The notes beneath the pieces were generated by a model. It ran no database searches. It saw nothing but the letters and a program-made list of their open reading frames with translations, and had not been told where the DNA came from. A DNA stretch of 64,000 nucleotides from Rhodococcus sp. IEGM 1409 (GTDB taxonomy: Bacteria; Actinomycetota; Actinomycetes; Mycobacteriales; Mycobacteriaceae): the NCBI RefSeq assembly GCF_030056735.1, contig NZ_JASHKN010000001.1, positions 62,001-126,000 on the forward strand, read 5' to 3'. A program made the position numbers and the translations under genes. This document shows positions 1 through 8,010 of this stretch, piece after piece; position 1 is the stretch's first letter, and the number at the start of each line of letters is the position of its first letter.

Positions 1-1706
1 TCTCGCTGCTGCGCGGTTACCGCACCGGCGGCACCGTGCACATCGTCGTGAACAACCAGGTCGGCTTCACCACTGCACCGGAACATTCACGTTCGTCCGA
101 GTACTGCACCGACGTCGCGAAGATGATCGCCGCACCGGTCTTCCACGTCAACGGCGACGACCCCGAAGCTTGTGTCTGGGTTGCTCAGCTGGCCGTCGAC
201 TTCCGTGAGAAGTTCGGCAAGGACGTCGTCATCGACCTCATCTGCTACCGCCGGCGCGGTCACAACGAGGGCGACGACCCGTCGATGACCCAGCCGGCCA
301 TGTACGACGTCATCGACACCAAGCGCAGCGTTCGTAAGAGCTACACCGAGTCCCTCATCGGTCGCGGTGACATCTCGCTCAAGGAAGCCGAAGACGCACT
401 TCGCGACTACCAGGGCCAGCTCGAACGGGTCTTCAACGAGGTCCGTGAACTCGAGAAGTTCCAGCCCGAACCGTCCGAGTCCGTCGAACTCGACCAGACT
501 CCGCCGGCCCGCCTCACAACGGCTGTCGCTCCCGAGGTTCTCGAGCGCATCGGCGACGCGTTCGTCAATGTTCCCGAGGGCTTCACCGTGCACCCGCGCG
601 TCAAGCCGGTCGCCGAGAAGCGTCGCGAGATGGCTCGTGACGGACATGTCGACTGGGCGTTCGCCGAGTTGCTCGCGTTCGGCTCGTTGGCCGAGCAGGG
701 CGCTTTGATCCGCCTCGCAGGTCAGGACTCCAAGCGCGGAACGTTCACGCAGCGCCACTCGGTTCTCATCGACCGCAAGACCGGCAACGAGTACAGCCCG
801 ATCGCCAAGATCGCGGCCGACGCCGAAAACGGCGGCAAGTTCATGGTCTACGACTCCGCACTCACCGAGTACGCGGGTCTGGGCTTCGAGTACGGCTACT
901 CGGTCGGCAACCCCGACGCTCTCGTCCTGTGGGAAGCGCAGTTCGGTGACTTCGTCAACGGCGCGCAGACCATCATCGACGAGTTCATCTCTTCGGGCGA
1001 GGCCAAGTGGGGTCAGCTCTCCGACGTCGTGCTGCTCCTGCCGCACGGTCACGAGGGTCAGGGTCCGGACCACACCTCCGGTCGCATCGAGCGTTTCCTT
1101 CAGCTGTGCGCCGAAGGCTCGATGACCGTCGCGGTTCCGTCGACTCCGGCCAGCTACTTCCACCTGCTGCGTCGCCATCACCTCGACGGCATCCGCCGTC
1201 CGCTGGTGGTCTTCACGCCCAAGTCGATGCTGCGTAACAAGGCTGCAGTCAGCAACGTCGAGGACTTCACGACGGGCAAGTTCCGTTCGGTCTTCGAGGA
1301 GCCTGCATTCGAGAGCGGGGAAAGCGCCCGCGAATCGGTCAAGCGGGTTCTGCTGGTCAGCGGCAAGCTGTACTGGGAACTCCTGGCGAAGAAGCACAAG
1401 GACGAGCGCGACGACATCGCAATCGTGCGTATGGAGCAGCTTTACCCCGTTCCGAAGCGTCGCCTCAAGGAGACCCTGGACCGTTACCCGAATGCGGATC
1501 AGTTCCGTTGGGTCCAGGAAGAGCCCGCGAACCAGGGTGCTTGGCCGTTCCTCGGACTGGCACTGCCGGACCTGCTGCCGGAGACCCTGACCGGCATCAA
1601 GCGCATCTCGCGTCGTCCGATGTCCGCTCCCTCCTCGGGATCGAGCAAGGTTCACGCGGTGGAGCAGCAGGAGATCTTGGACGAGGCGTTCCTGCCGACC
1701 AACTGA
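1..1706 (+). CDS. kgd: Multifunctional 2-oxoglutarate metabolism enzyme Kgd (SucA-type E1), C-terminal part, 5' truncated by window edge
   Basis: The last 567 codons of a thiamine-diphosphate-dependent 2-oxoglutarate dehydrogenase E1 / decarboxylase are present, read in the frame that is open from base 3. Visible family features are VNNQVGFTT near the left edge, the [11 protein letters not shown] stretch of the ThDP fold, [12 protein letters not shown] in the transketolase-like pyrimidine domain, and the C-terminal [12 protein letters not shown] block. Mycobacterial Kgd is about 1,230 residues and carries an N-terminal E2-like domain, which would lie outside this window. It acts in the TCA cycle in the cytosol. 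The last seven codons and the stop are tandemly duplicated just downstream, and a strong terminator follows. The assignment is secure; only the 5' half is missing. Confidence 0.96.
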   Translation, partial: SLLRGYRTGGTVHIVVNNQVGFTTAPEHSRSSEYCTDVAKMIAAPVFHVNGDDPEACVWVAQLAVDFREKFGKDVVIDLICYRRRGHNEGDDPSMTQPAMYDVIDTKRSVRKSYTESLIGRGDISLKEAEDALRDYQGQLERVFNEVRELEKFQPEPSESVELDQTPPARLTTAVAPEVLERIGDAFVNVPEGFTVHPRVKPVAEKRREMARDGHVDWAFAELLAFGSLAEQGALIRLAGQDSKRGTFTQRHSVLIDRKTGNEYSPIAKIAADAENGGKFMVYDSALTEYAGLGFEYGYSVGNPDALVLWEAQFGDFVNGAQTIIDEFISSGEAKWGQLSDVVLLLPHGHEGQGPDHTSGRIERFLQLCAEGSMTVAVPSTPASYFHLLRRHHLDGIRRPLVVFTPKSMLRNKAAVSNVEDFTTGKFRSVFEEPAFESGESARESVKRVLLVSGKLYWELLAKKHKDERDDIAIVRMEQLYPVPKRRLKETLDRYPNADQFRWVQEEPANQGAWPFLGLALPDLLPETLTGIKRISRRPMSAPSSGSSKVHAVEQQEILDEAFLPTN

Positions 1707-1736
1707 TAGTGGCGTTCCTGCCGACCAACTGATAGT
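1685..1736. repeat. 26-bp perfect direct tandem duplication spanning the kgd stop codon
   Basis: Bases 1685-1710 and 1711-1736 are identical. The unit holds the last codons of kgd, encoding FLPTN, plus TGA and the following TAGT. The first copy is translated and the second lies wholly downstream of the stop. This looks like a slippage-type duplication. Confidence 0.95.
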
Positions 1737-1747
1737 GGCAAGCCATG

Positions 1748-1791
1748 AAGGCCGGGCCCTACATTCCGCAAGGAGTGTGGGGCCCGGCCTT
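1748..1791. terminator. Strong intrinsic terminator between kgd and the convergent tetR gene
   Basis: A perfect 12-bp inverted repeat, AAGGCCGGGCCC (1748-1759) and GGGCCCGGCCTT (1780-1791), encloses a 20-nt loop. It lies between two convergent genes and ends in TTTCTC on the plus strand, so it probably serves kgd and possibly both directions. Confidence 0.85.
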
Positions 1792-1812
1792 TCTCGGCTG
1801 CGATCAAATCGA

Positions 1813-2433
1813 TTACAGCAGACCCAGATCCGGTCCGGCATCGAAACCGACGGCAGCCAATGCCAACGCAGGCAACGACTGAACTGTCAGGTCGATCAGT
1901 TCCTCGCGGGTGATGGCCGGCGCGCGGAGCCAACTGATGGTGGCTTCCTCGACAAACGCGATCCATCCGCGAACGGCCAACTCCACCTGAGGCGTTCGCG
2001 TCAGGCCGATCTTCGGGAGCTGATCGAGGGTCCTGTTGGCCATGATGTCGCGGGTCTGCTCGAACACCTCGCGCATCTGCGGATCCCCGCTGGCGGTCCC
2101 TCGGAGCAGCGAGACGTATGTGTTGCGGTTCTCGGTCACGTAGTCGACGTACGACGCCAGCACCGACCGCAGGGTGAGCATCGGATCGTCCGATTCGCTC
2201 GGCTCGGTGCGCTGGAGCATCTGTTCACTGCTGTGCCGGACGATCGCCAGATGGAACTCGCTTTTCGACGCGAAGTAGTGGAACAGAAGCCCACGCGATA
2301 CTCCAGCCTGATCGGCGATGTCCTCGACGGAAATCTGTTCGAGCGGCCGTTCGGCCAGCATGCGCGCGCCGAGATCGATCAGTTGTGCTCGGCGTTGTGC
2401 AGGGTCGAGTCGCGTTCGCTTTACTGCGTCCAT
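1813..2433 (-). CDS. TetR/AcrR-family transcriptional regulator, probable local repressor of the monooxygenase operon
   Basis: A 206-residue protein with an N-terminal helix-turn-helix of TetR type at about residues 30-60 (ISVEDIADQAGVSRGLLFHYF). The ligand-binding half is divergent, as is usual for the family. It is transcribed away from the monooxygenase operon across a 71-bp gap that contains a perfect inverted repeat, the classic arrangement of an autoregulated local repressor. The ATG at 2433 is preferred over the TTG six bases upstream because TAGTCT lies exactly 7 nt before it, the leaderless spacing seen elsewhere in this window. The inducer is unknown; a ketone or lipid handled by the neighbouring enzymes is only a guess. 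Confidence 0.9.
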   Translation of the reverse strand: MDAVKRTRLDPAQRRAQLIDLGARMLAERPLEQISVEDIADQAGVSRGLLFHYFASKSEFHLAIVRHSSEQMLQRTEPSESDDPMLTLRSVLASYVDYVTENRNTYVSLLRGTASGDPQMREVFEQTRDIMANRTLDQLPKIGLTRTPQVELAVRGWIAFVEEATISWLRAPAITREELIDLTVQSLPALALAAVGFDAGPDLGLL

Positions 2434-2440
2434 GCCCAAT

Positions 2441-2446
2441 AGACTA
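2441..2446 (-). promoter_or_regulatory. Predicted -10 element of the tetR gene (leaderless)
   Basis: TAGTCT on the minus strand is separated by 7 nt from the ATG at 2433. No Shine-Dalgarno sequence is visible, so transcription probably starts at or next to the start codon. Confidence 0.6.
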
Positions 2447-2456
2447 CTGAATACTC

Positions 2457-2473
2457 GTCAATAAGCTATTGAC
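2457..2473. promoter_or_regulatory. Probable TetR operator in the divergent promoter region
   Basis: GTCAATA-AGC-TATTGAC is a 17-bp perfect inverted repeat with 7-bp arms. It lies between the two predicted -10 elements and overlaps the plus-strand -35 (TTGACC at 2469), so one bound dimer could shut both genes. TetR-family binding is inferred from position and symmetry. Confidence 0.65.
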
Positions 2474-2497
2474 CGCGGCTCAATAAAGGCATATCGT
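2469..2497 (+). promoter_or_regulatory. Predicted promoter of the monooxygenase-SDR-esterase operon
   Basis: TTGACC (2469-2474), a 17-nt spacer and TATCGT (2492-2497) form a sigma-70/SigA-like promoter. The -10 ends 7 nt before the ATG at 2505 and there is no Shine-Dalgarno sequence at a normal distance, so the mRNA is probably leaderless. Confidence 0.6.
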
Positions 2498-2504
2498 TCC
2501 CTAC

Positions 2505-4079
2505 ATGAGTCTTCCAGTTACAGATACTTCAGCACCTGCCGCGGATACTCGCCACGTCGGCACACTGATCATCGGCAGTGGTTTCGCCGGTCTTGGTGCG
2601 GCGATCAAACTGGCACAGGCCGGCATCACCGACTACGTCGTCCTCGAGCGCGGCAACGACGTCGGTGGAACGTGGCGCGACAACAGCTACCCGGGCGCCG
2701 CGTGTGACGTGCCGTCGCATTTGTACTCGTACTCTTTTGCACTCAACCCGGAGTGGACGCGCTCCTTCTCCACTCAGCCTGAGATCTACAAGTACATCCA
2801 GTCGGTGGCCAACCGCCACAAGGTGCTCGACAAGCACATCTTCGGCTGCGACGTACTCTCCGCCCGTTGGGACGAAGCGTCCGCCCGGTGGCACATCAGC
2901 ACCAACAAGGGCGAATTTGTCGCAAAGATCGTGGTCTCGGCCGTCGGCGCACTGTGTGAGCCTTCACCTCCGGACATCAAGGGCATCGACGGCTTCAAGG
3001 GCGAGATCTTCCACTCCTCGCGCTGGAACCACGACGCCGATCTGACCGGCAAGCGCGTGGCCGTCATCGGAACCGGCGCCTCCGCCATCCAGATCGTGCC
3101 TGCCATCGGCAAGAAGGTTTCGCATCTCGACGTGTACCAGCGCACGGCGCCGTGGATCCTGCCCCGTGCAGACCGCGAGTACACCAAGATCGAACACCTC
3201 GCGTTCAAGTACCTTCCCGGCTTCCAGAAGCTGTGCCGAACCGGCATCTACTGGATGCGTGAGACGCAGGTCGTCGGCCTGGCCAAGGCGCCGGTGTTCA
3301 TGAAGCCGCTGCAGTTCGCCGCCGAGCGTCACCTTAAAGCTCAGATCAAGGACAAGGACCTCCGTAAGAAGGTCATGCCCAACTTCCAGATCGGCTGCAA
3401 GCGCATGCTGATCTCGAACAACTACTTCCCCACCCTCGCCCAGGACAATGTAGATCTGGTGACCGAAGGCATCGAAGAGGTCACCGCCAACGGGATCGTT
3501 TCGAAGACCGGCACCACGCGTGAGATCGATGCCATCGTCGTGGCGACCGGTTTCCACGTCACCGACTCCCCCACCTTCGCGGGAATCTTCGGCAAGGACG
3601 GGCGCTCGCTCGCCGAGGTCTTCGAAAAGACCGGCATGCAGGGATACAAGGGCGCGGCAGTTGCCAACTTCCCCAACCTGTTCTTCCTCGTCGGACCCAA
3701 CACCGGCCTCGGACATTCGTCGATGGTCTTCATGATCGAGTCGCAGATCAACTACCTGGTCGACGCGATCGCCACCATCGACAAGTACGACATCGGCACC
3801 ATCGAGGTGCGCAAGGACAAGCAGGACAAGTACAACAAGGACCTGCAGGCAGCTATGTCCAAGAGCGTGTGGAACAACGGCGGTTGCGCCAGCTGGTACA
3901 TGGACAAGCACGGAAACAACACCACCCTGTGGCCGGGCTTCACCTTCCAGTTCCGCAATGCCACCAAGCATTTCGACCTCGCGGCGTACCGCAGCGTCGC
4001 GACGTCGGATCTCGGCGCCGTCGGCACCGCAACCACTTCACAGATCGACCTCGACGACGAGAAGGCAGTAGCACAATGA
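2505..4079 (+). CDS. Flavin-containing Baeyer-Villiger-type monooxygenase (MymA/EthA-like)
   Basis: A 524-residue two-dinucleotide-domain flavoprotein. The FAD-binding GxGxxG (GSGFAG) is at residues 24-29, and a second Rossmann motif (GTGASA) near 190 binds NADPH. Between them, residues 164-174 (FKGEIFHSSRW) fit the type I Baeyer-Villiger fingerprint FxGxxxHxxxW, followed by N rather than the usual P or D. Such enzymes insert oxygen into ketones or oxidise S and N atoms. It heads an operon with an SDR (4-nt ATGA overlap) and an HSL-type esterase. This trio is also found in the M. tuberculosis mymA locus, whose genes modify envelope lipids. An oxidation, reduction and hydrolysis chain is therefore plausible, but the substrate cannot be read from sequence. 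Confidence 0.88.
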   Translation: MSLPVTDTSAPAADTRHVGTLIIGSGFAGLGAAIKLAQAGITDYVVLERGNDVGGTWRDNSYPGAACDVPSHLYSYSFALNPEWTRSFSTQPEIYKYIQSVANRHKVLDKHIFGCDVLSARWDEASARWHISTNKGEFVAKIVVSAVGALCEPSPPDIKGIDGFKGEIFHSSRWNHDADLTGKRVAVIGTGASAIQIVPAIGKKVSHLDVYQRTAPWILPRADREYTKIEHLAFKYLPGFQKLCRTGIYWMRETQVVGLAKAPVFMKPLQFAAERHLKAQIKDKDLRKKVMPNFQIGCKRMLISNNYFPTLAQDNVDLVTEGIEEVTANGIVSKTGTTREIDAIVVATGFHVTDSPTFAGIFGKDGRSLAEVFEKTGMQGYKGAAVANFPNLFFLVGPNTGLGHSSMVFMIESQINYLVDAIATIDKYDIGTIEVRKDKQDKYNKDLQAAMSKSVWNNGGCASWYMDKHGNNTTLWPGFTFQFRNATKHFDLAAYRSVATSDLGAVGTATTSQIDLDDEKAVAQ

Positions 4080-4906
4080 GTGATTTTGCAGGCAAGGTCG
4101 TAGTCATCACCGGAGCGGGATCGGGCATCGGTCGCGCACTCGCCCTGAACCTGGCCGGCCAGGGCGCCAAGTTGGCGATCTCCGACGTGGACACCGTGGG
4201 TCTGGCCGAGACCACGCGTCTGGTGGAGGCCATCGGAGCAGAGGTGAAGTCGGACCATCTCGACGTCACCCAGCGCGAAGCGGTTCTCGAGTACGCCGAC
4301 GCGGTTGTCGCCCATTTCGGCAAGGTCAACCAGATCTACAACAACGCCGGAATCGCGTACCACGGCACCTTCGAGAAGTCCGAGTTCAAGGACTTCGAGC
4401 GCGTCATGGACGTCGACTTCTGGGGAGTTGTCAACGGCACCAAGGCTTTCCTTCCCCACGTCATCGCCTCAGGCGACGGACACATCGTGAACGTGTCGAG
4501 CCTCTTCGGTCTGTTGTCGATGCCGGGTCAGAGCGCATACAACTCGGCAAAGTTCGCCGTTCGCGGCTTCACCGAGTCGCTTCGACAGGAAATGCTGATC
4601 GCCAAGCACCCGGTGAAGGTGACCTGCGTGCACCCGGGCGGAATCAAGACCGCCATCGCACGCAACGCCACCGCAGGCCCGGGCGAAGATCTTGCGGTCT
4701 TCTCCGAGTTCTTCGACCGCAAGCTCGCGCGCACCACGCCGGAAGATGCTGCCAAGACGATCGTCAACGGCGTTCGCAAGAGCAAGCCGCGCGTTCTCAT
4801 CGGCATGGACGCAATCGCACTCGACGCCTGGGTTCGCCTCGTAGGATCGGGCTACCAGCGCATCGTCTCGATCGTCGCCGGTCGAATGATGCCCAAGTCC
4901 AGCTGA
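4076..4906 (+). CDS. Short-chain dehydrogenase/reductase
   Basis: A classical SDR of 276 residues. The cofactor motif TGxxxGIG (TGAGSGIG) is at residues 12-19, NNAG near residue 90, a catalytic Ser around 142, and Tyr155 and Lys159 in YNSAK. The start ATG overlaps the stop of the monooxygenase gene (ATGA), so the two are translationally coupled. It is expected to oxidise or reduce the alcohol/ketone partner of the monooxygenase reaction using NAD(P)(H). M. tuberculosis has 276-residue SDRs both in the mymA operon (Rv3085) and beside lpqZ (Rv1245c). Local synteny favours the latter and the operon partners favour the former. Confidence 0.9.
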   Translation: MSDFAGKVVVITGAGSGIGRALALNLAGQGAKLAISDVDTVGLAETTRLVEAIGAEVKSDHLDVTQREAVLEYADAVVAHFGKVNQIYNNAGIAYHGTFEKSEFKDFERVMDVDFWGVVNGTKAFLPHVIASGDGHIVNVSSLFGLLSMPGQSAYNSAKFAVRGFTESLRQEMLIAKHPVKVTCVHPGGIKTAIARNATAGPGEDLAVFSEFFDRKLARTTPEDAAKTIVNGVRKSKPRVLIGMDAIALDAWVRLVGSGYQRIVSIVAGRMMPKSS

Positions 4907-4968
4907 GTTCGTTTCCCAGCGTCCTTCGTTTCCCAGCGCCCTTCGTTTCAGAGCGTCGTTCGATTACA
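4900..4968. repeat. 17-bp imperfect tandem array starting at the SDR stop codon
   Basis: Units begin at 4900, 4917, 4934 and 4951 with core TTCGTTTCC plus a flanking CAGC. The first unit carries the SDR stop codon (TGA, 4904-4906), and the fourth unit is the most degraded. The array fills the gap before the esterase ribosome site. Confidence 0.8.
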
Positions 4969-4986
4969 GAGTCAGGAGCCCTGCCG

Positions 4987-5928
4987 GTGAGCACGTTCAC
5001 CCTTCCGCTGCCCGTGGTCGCATTCTTGTTGAAGCCGTACTTCCGTCTGGCTTTCAACTCGCGACTGCCGTATCGGATTCAACGTCTGTTGCTCGAGGCT
5101 GGGGCACCGCTACAGCAGGTTCCAGCGGGCGCCGTCGTGCGCCCGCTGGAGCTCGCCTGCCGACCGGCAGAGAAGATCACCGTCGGCGCAACCGAGCGAC
5201 CCACTGCAGTTCTGTACCTGCACGGCGGGGCGTACACACTGGGTTCGCTGGCCACCCACCGTTCTCTCGCAGCGCACCTCGCGCGTGAATCGTCCAGCGC
5301 GGTCTTCACCCTGGACTACCGTCTCGCACCGGAGAACCCGTATCCCGCTGCTCTCGACGACGCGGTCTCCGCCTTCATGCAGTTGGTCACCGAGTTCGAA
5401 TATTCGGAAGACCGCGTTGCCATCGCCGGCGATTCGGCCGGTGGCGGTTTGGCCGCCGCGACCGCTCTGCGTCTGATCGAGCGTCACGGCGTGTCCCCCG
5501 GCGCGCTTGCGTTGATCTCGCCGTGGGTCGATCCCGGAGATCGAGGTGCCACCAAAAAGGCCGACCTGGTCGTCAATACAGCGTGGTCCTTCGACGCCGC
5601 CGACGCTTACCTTGCCGGCGGCGATCGCACAGATCCCGGCTACGCACCTATGCACGGGAAGCTCGGCGGATTGCCACCCACCAGGATTCACGTCGGGTCC
5701 GAAGAAGTTCTCTACCCGCAGATCATGACGTTCACCGACAAGCTCTCCGCTGCCGGCGTCGATGTGTCCCTGGTCGAGTACGCACGACTGTGGCACGTGG
5801 CTCACGCACAGGCGTCACTGGTGAAGGAAGCAGCAGACGCCGTTGCCGATCTGGGCCGCTTCATCGCATCGAAACTGATTCGCGCCAAGGATGATTCGAG
5901 TTCAGCAGTAGGCTCGAACAGTCACTGA
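4987..5928 (+). CDS. Alpha/beta hydrolase of the hormone-sensitive lipase family (LipR-like esterase)
   Basis: A 313-residue HSL-family esterase. The oxyanion-hole motif HGG is at residues 79-81 and the nucleophile elbow GDSAGG has the catalytic serine at residue 150. A histidine in WHVAHA near the C-terminus completes the triad. The acid position reads GSEEVL, where family members often have an Asp-containing motif, so Glu may serve as the acid. The GTG start at 4987 has AGGAG eight bases upstream. It is the third gene of the monooxygenase operon, and M. tuberculosis LipR (Rv3084), 308 residues, sits in the comparable mymA operon. It would hydrolyse the ester made by a Baeyer-Villiger step (inference). 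Its stop lies in a 29-bp repeat array. Confidence 0.87.
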   Translation: MSTFTLPLPVVAFLLKPYFRLAFNSRLPYRIQRLLLEAGAPLQQVPAGAVVRPLELACRPAEKITVGATERPTAVLYLHGGAYTLGSLATHRSLAAHLARESSSAVFTLDYRLAPENPYPAALDDAVSAFMQLVTEFEYSEDRVAIAGDSAGGGLAAATALRLIERHGVSPGALALISPWVDPGDRGATKKADLVVNTAWSFDAADAYLAGGDRTDPGYAPMHGKLGGLPPTRIHVGSEEVLYPQIMTFTDKLSAAGVDVSLVEYARLWHVAHAQASLVKEAADAVADLGRFIASKLIRAKDDSSSAVGSNSH

Positions 5929-5999
5929 CGGATGGCCCACTCCGTCTATGTCACTGACGGATGGCCCACTCCGTTCCTGTTACTGACGGGTGTCCCACC
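5921..5999. repeat. 29-bp tandem array joining the stops of two convergent genes
   Basis: Copies begin at 5921, 5950 and 5979. The first two share an identical 25-bp core; the third is diverged and contains the C-terminal codons and stop of the minus-strand lipoprotein. The first copy contains the stop of the plus-strand esterase gene. Both genes thus end inside copies of one repeat. Confidence 0.9.
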
Positions 6000-6861
6000 A
6001 GGTGCGGGCAACTTCCGAGGCTGACGCCTTGCCGGTCCGCACCTGATCGATCATTGCAGCGAGGTCGGTGGTGGACAGTTCACCGGCAACGACGCTGAGC
6101 GCCTTGATCGCCGAATCTCCGAGTGCACCCGTTCGAAAGAGCGGAACGACATTCTGCGCGGCCAGAACGTGATTCGAATCAGCGAGCACCGTGACGGCAT
6201 CGGACTGCGCCAGCGCTGACAGCGTCGTGGTTCCGAATACCTGCGCACCGGGTACGTCCGCCGGCGTTGCCTGATCGACGCCCGCAAAGACACACTCGGC
6301 ACCCTCGGCCAACTGCTCCACCGCCCCGGCCTCGACGAATCTCACAGAGACGAGCGGCGCCGCCGCGGCGCACGAAGGGGCAAAGGCTTCTATCGTCTTC
6401 GCTCCCAACGACTGTGCGTATGCGGTGTCGAGCGCAACTACCGCACGGTCTTCGGCCATCGCATAGTCGGAGACCGAAAGACCCTCAGGCAGAGAGCGAC
6501 TCAAGGCTTCGAAGACGTCGTCCGCCTTGCGAGCCGGGGCGGAAGAGTCGTAGTGATCGAGCAGCGCGCCGGTGAACTCGGGCACCAACGTGACCCGCGC
6601 AGCGTCCAGAGCCTCGAGGGATTGGTTCCTGCCCCCTCCCAGCGATTCGACGCGAGCCGACAGGCCGGAGGAGGAGAGCACCGTCGAATACACCTCGGCC
6701 AACACCGAACTCTCCACCGATGCATCAGCGGCCACCACGATCTGGTCACGAGACTCCGCTTCGGCACCCTCTACCACCGAATCACCGTTTGCGCATCCGC
6801 TGAGAATCGGCAGGACCATCAGTGCTGCAACAACAGTCGAATACTTCGTGCGCGTGCTCAT
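5980..6861 (-). CDS. lpqZ: Lipoprotein substrate-binding protein of the osmoprotectant (OpuAC/ProX) type, LpqZ-like
   Basis: A 293-residue protein with a lipoprotein signal peptide ending in the lipobox LSGC, followed by a periplasmic-binding domain of glycine-betaine/choline type. The start at 6861 is chosen because GAGG precedes it by nine bases; a further upstream ATG at 6888 lacks this. It is divergent from a second binding protein, proX, of the transporter operon. M. tuberculosis carries LpqZ (Rv1244), a similar 286-residue lipoprotein, next to an SDR gene as here, which supports the name. No permease gene follows it, so it may deliver ligand to the neighbouring ProVWZ or act as a sensor. 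The ligand is unknown. Confidence 0.78.
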   Translation of the reverse strand: MSTRTKYSTVVAALMVLPILSGCANGDSVVEGAEAESRDQIVVAADASVESSVLAEVYSTVLSSSGLSARVESLGGGRNQSLEALDAARVTLVPEFTGALLDHYDSSAPARKADDVFEALSRSLPEGLSVSDYAMAEDRAVVALDTAYAQSLGAKTIEAFAPSCAAAAPLVSVRFVEAGAVEQLAEGAECVFAGVDQATPADVPGAQVFGTTTLSALAQSDAVTVLADSNHVLAAQNVVPLFRTGALGDSAIKALSVVAGELSTTDLAAMIDQVRTGKASASEVARTWWDTRQ

Positions 6862-7067
6862 CACCGAAATCCTCACATCCAATCCCATGGATCGAAAACC
6901 GTGCCATGTCGGTACCTATCGTTACACTTGTCGGGCGATGCGCGGTAACCAGTCCTGACGCAGCCACTCGGTGGCGGCGCCGTCGAAGCCACTCGGGTGG
7001 CTTCGCCACAAGGGGATGGTTTCCGACGCCCGAAACACGGGACGCCCGAAAAACCGGAAGGACGCTC
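6862..7067. other. Divergent regulatory region with a structured proX leader
   Basis: This 206-bp gap holds a possible -10 for proX, TACACT (6923-6928), which would leave a leader of about 130 nt. The leader contains a 9-bp perfect hairpin (6984-6992 with 6997-7005, loop TCGG), preceded by the smaller GCCAC/GTGGC hairpin and followed by GCCCG-rich repeats before the GGAAGG ribosome site. I do not recognise a known riboswitch class with confidence. Confidence 0.4.
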
Positions 7068-8006
7068 ATGCGCACCTCACGATTTCGTTCCAACCGTTGG
7101 CTCGTAGCCGCGGCAACTGTCGTCTCTCTCACTGCGCTCACAGCGTGCGGTAGCAGCGACGGTGACTCCAACAGCGATCCCAACTCGGTCGTCGTCGGCT
7201 CCGCCAACTTCACTGAATCCGAGACGATCGCAAACATCTATGCCGAAGCACTGCGTGTCAACGGGTTCGATGTGTCCACGTCGTTCAACGTCGGCAGCCG
7301 TGAGGCGTACATTCCGGCGCTCAAGGACGGGTCCATCAGCGTCATTCCGGATTACACGGGAAACCTCCTGCAGTACTTGGATCCCGACAGCACAGCCACC
7401 AGCTCCGCTGACGTCCTCGCTGCCCTTCCCGCAGCTCTCGGTTCGGAATTGGCGATTGCGACTCCCGCATCCGCCGAGGACAAGGACGCCGTCGTCGTCA
7501 CCAAGGAAACCGCCGACAAGTGGAACCTGAAGACGATCGCCGATCTGGCTCAGCATTCCGCCGAGGTCAAGTTCGGTGCTCCGGCCGAGTTCCAGGAACG
7601 TCCAGCCGGATTGCCCGGTTTGAAGTCCAACTACGGTCTCGACATCTCAGCTGCCAACTTCGTCCCGATCGCCGACGGCGGTGGACCGGCAACCGTGAAG
7701 GCGCTCTCGTCCGGTGACATCACCGCGGCAAACATCTTCACGACGTCTGCCTCCATCCCGGAAAACAACTTCGTGGTTCTCGAAGACCCGAAGAACAATT
7801 TCCCGGCTCAGAACGTGGTGCCGGTGCTGCGCGCGTCGAAGTCTTCCGACAAGTTGAAGACGGTCCTCGATGCGGTGTCCGCCAAGCTCACCACCGAAGA
7901 ATTGTTGGCACTCAACGTCCAGGTGTCCGGCGACACCAAAACGGAGCCGGCAGCGGCGGCCAAGGCGTGGGTGACGGCGCAGGGCCTCGACAAGCCGGTC
8001 TCGTAG
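7068..8006 (+). CDS. proX: Osmoprotectant ABC transporter, substrate-binding lipoprotein ProX
   Basis: A 312-residue lipoprotein whose signal peptide ends in the lipobox LTAC, followed by an OpuAC-type binding domain (SANFTESETIANIYAEAL is typical for the family's first lobe). The start ATG at 7068 has GGAAGG at a good distance. It is the first gene of a four-gene importer operon (binding protein, ATPase, two permeases), the order also found for proXVWZ in M. tuberculosis. Family members bind glycine betaine, choline, proline betaine or related solutes. The aromatic cage residues cannot be verified by eye, so the ligand is left open. It is expected to be tethered to the outer face of the membrane. 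Confidence 0.88.
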   Translation: MRTSRFRSNRWLVAAATVVSLTALTACGSSDGDSNSDPNSVVVGSANFTESETIANIYAEALRVNGFDVSTSFNVGSREAYIPALKDGSISVIPDYTGNLLQYLDPDSTATSSADVLAALPAALGSELAIATPASAEDKDAVVVTKETADKWNLKTIADLAQHSAEVKFGAPAEFQERPAGLPGLKSNYGLDISAANFVPIADGGGPATVKALSSGDITAANIFTTSASIPENNFVVLEDPKNNFPAQNVVPVLRASKSSDKLKTVLDAVSAKLTTEELLALNVQVSGDTKTEPAAAAKAWVTAQGLDKPVS

Positions 8007-8010
8007 TCAC

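Noticed and set aside
87..1841. Long open frame (584 codons) on the minus strand across kgd
   Set aside because: It is a high-GC shadow of the strongly supported kgd frame, with no ribosome site or family motifs.
6930..7060. c-di-AMP (ydaO-type) riboswitch before proX
   Set aside because: A GGTAACC segment and hairpins are loosely reminiscent, but the diagnostic conserved segments could not be aligned.
6822..7067. Upstream extension of the ProX frame by about 80 codons
   Set aside because: It crosses the lpqZ start region, lacks a signal peptide and ribosome site, and would bury the lipobox of ProX.
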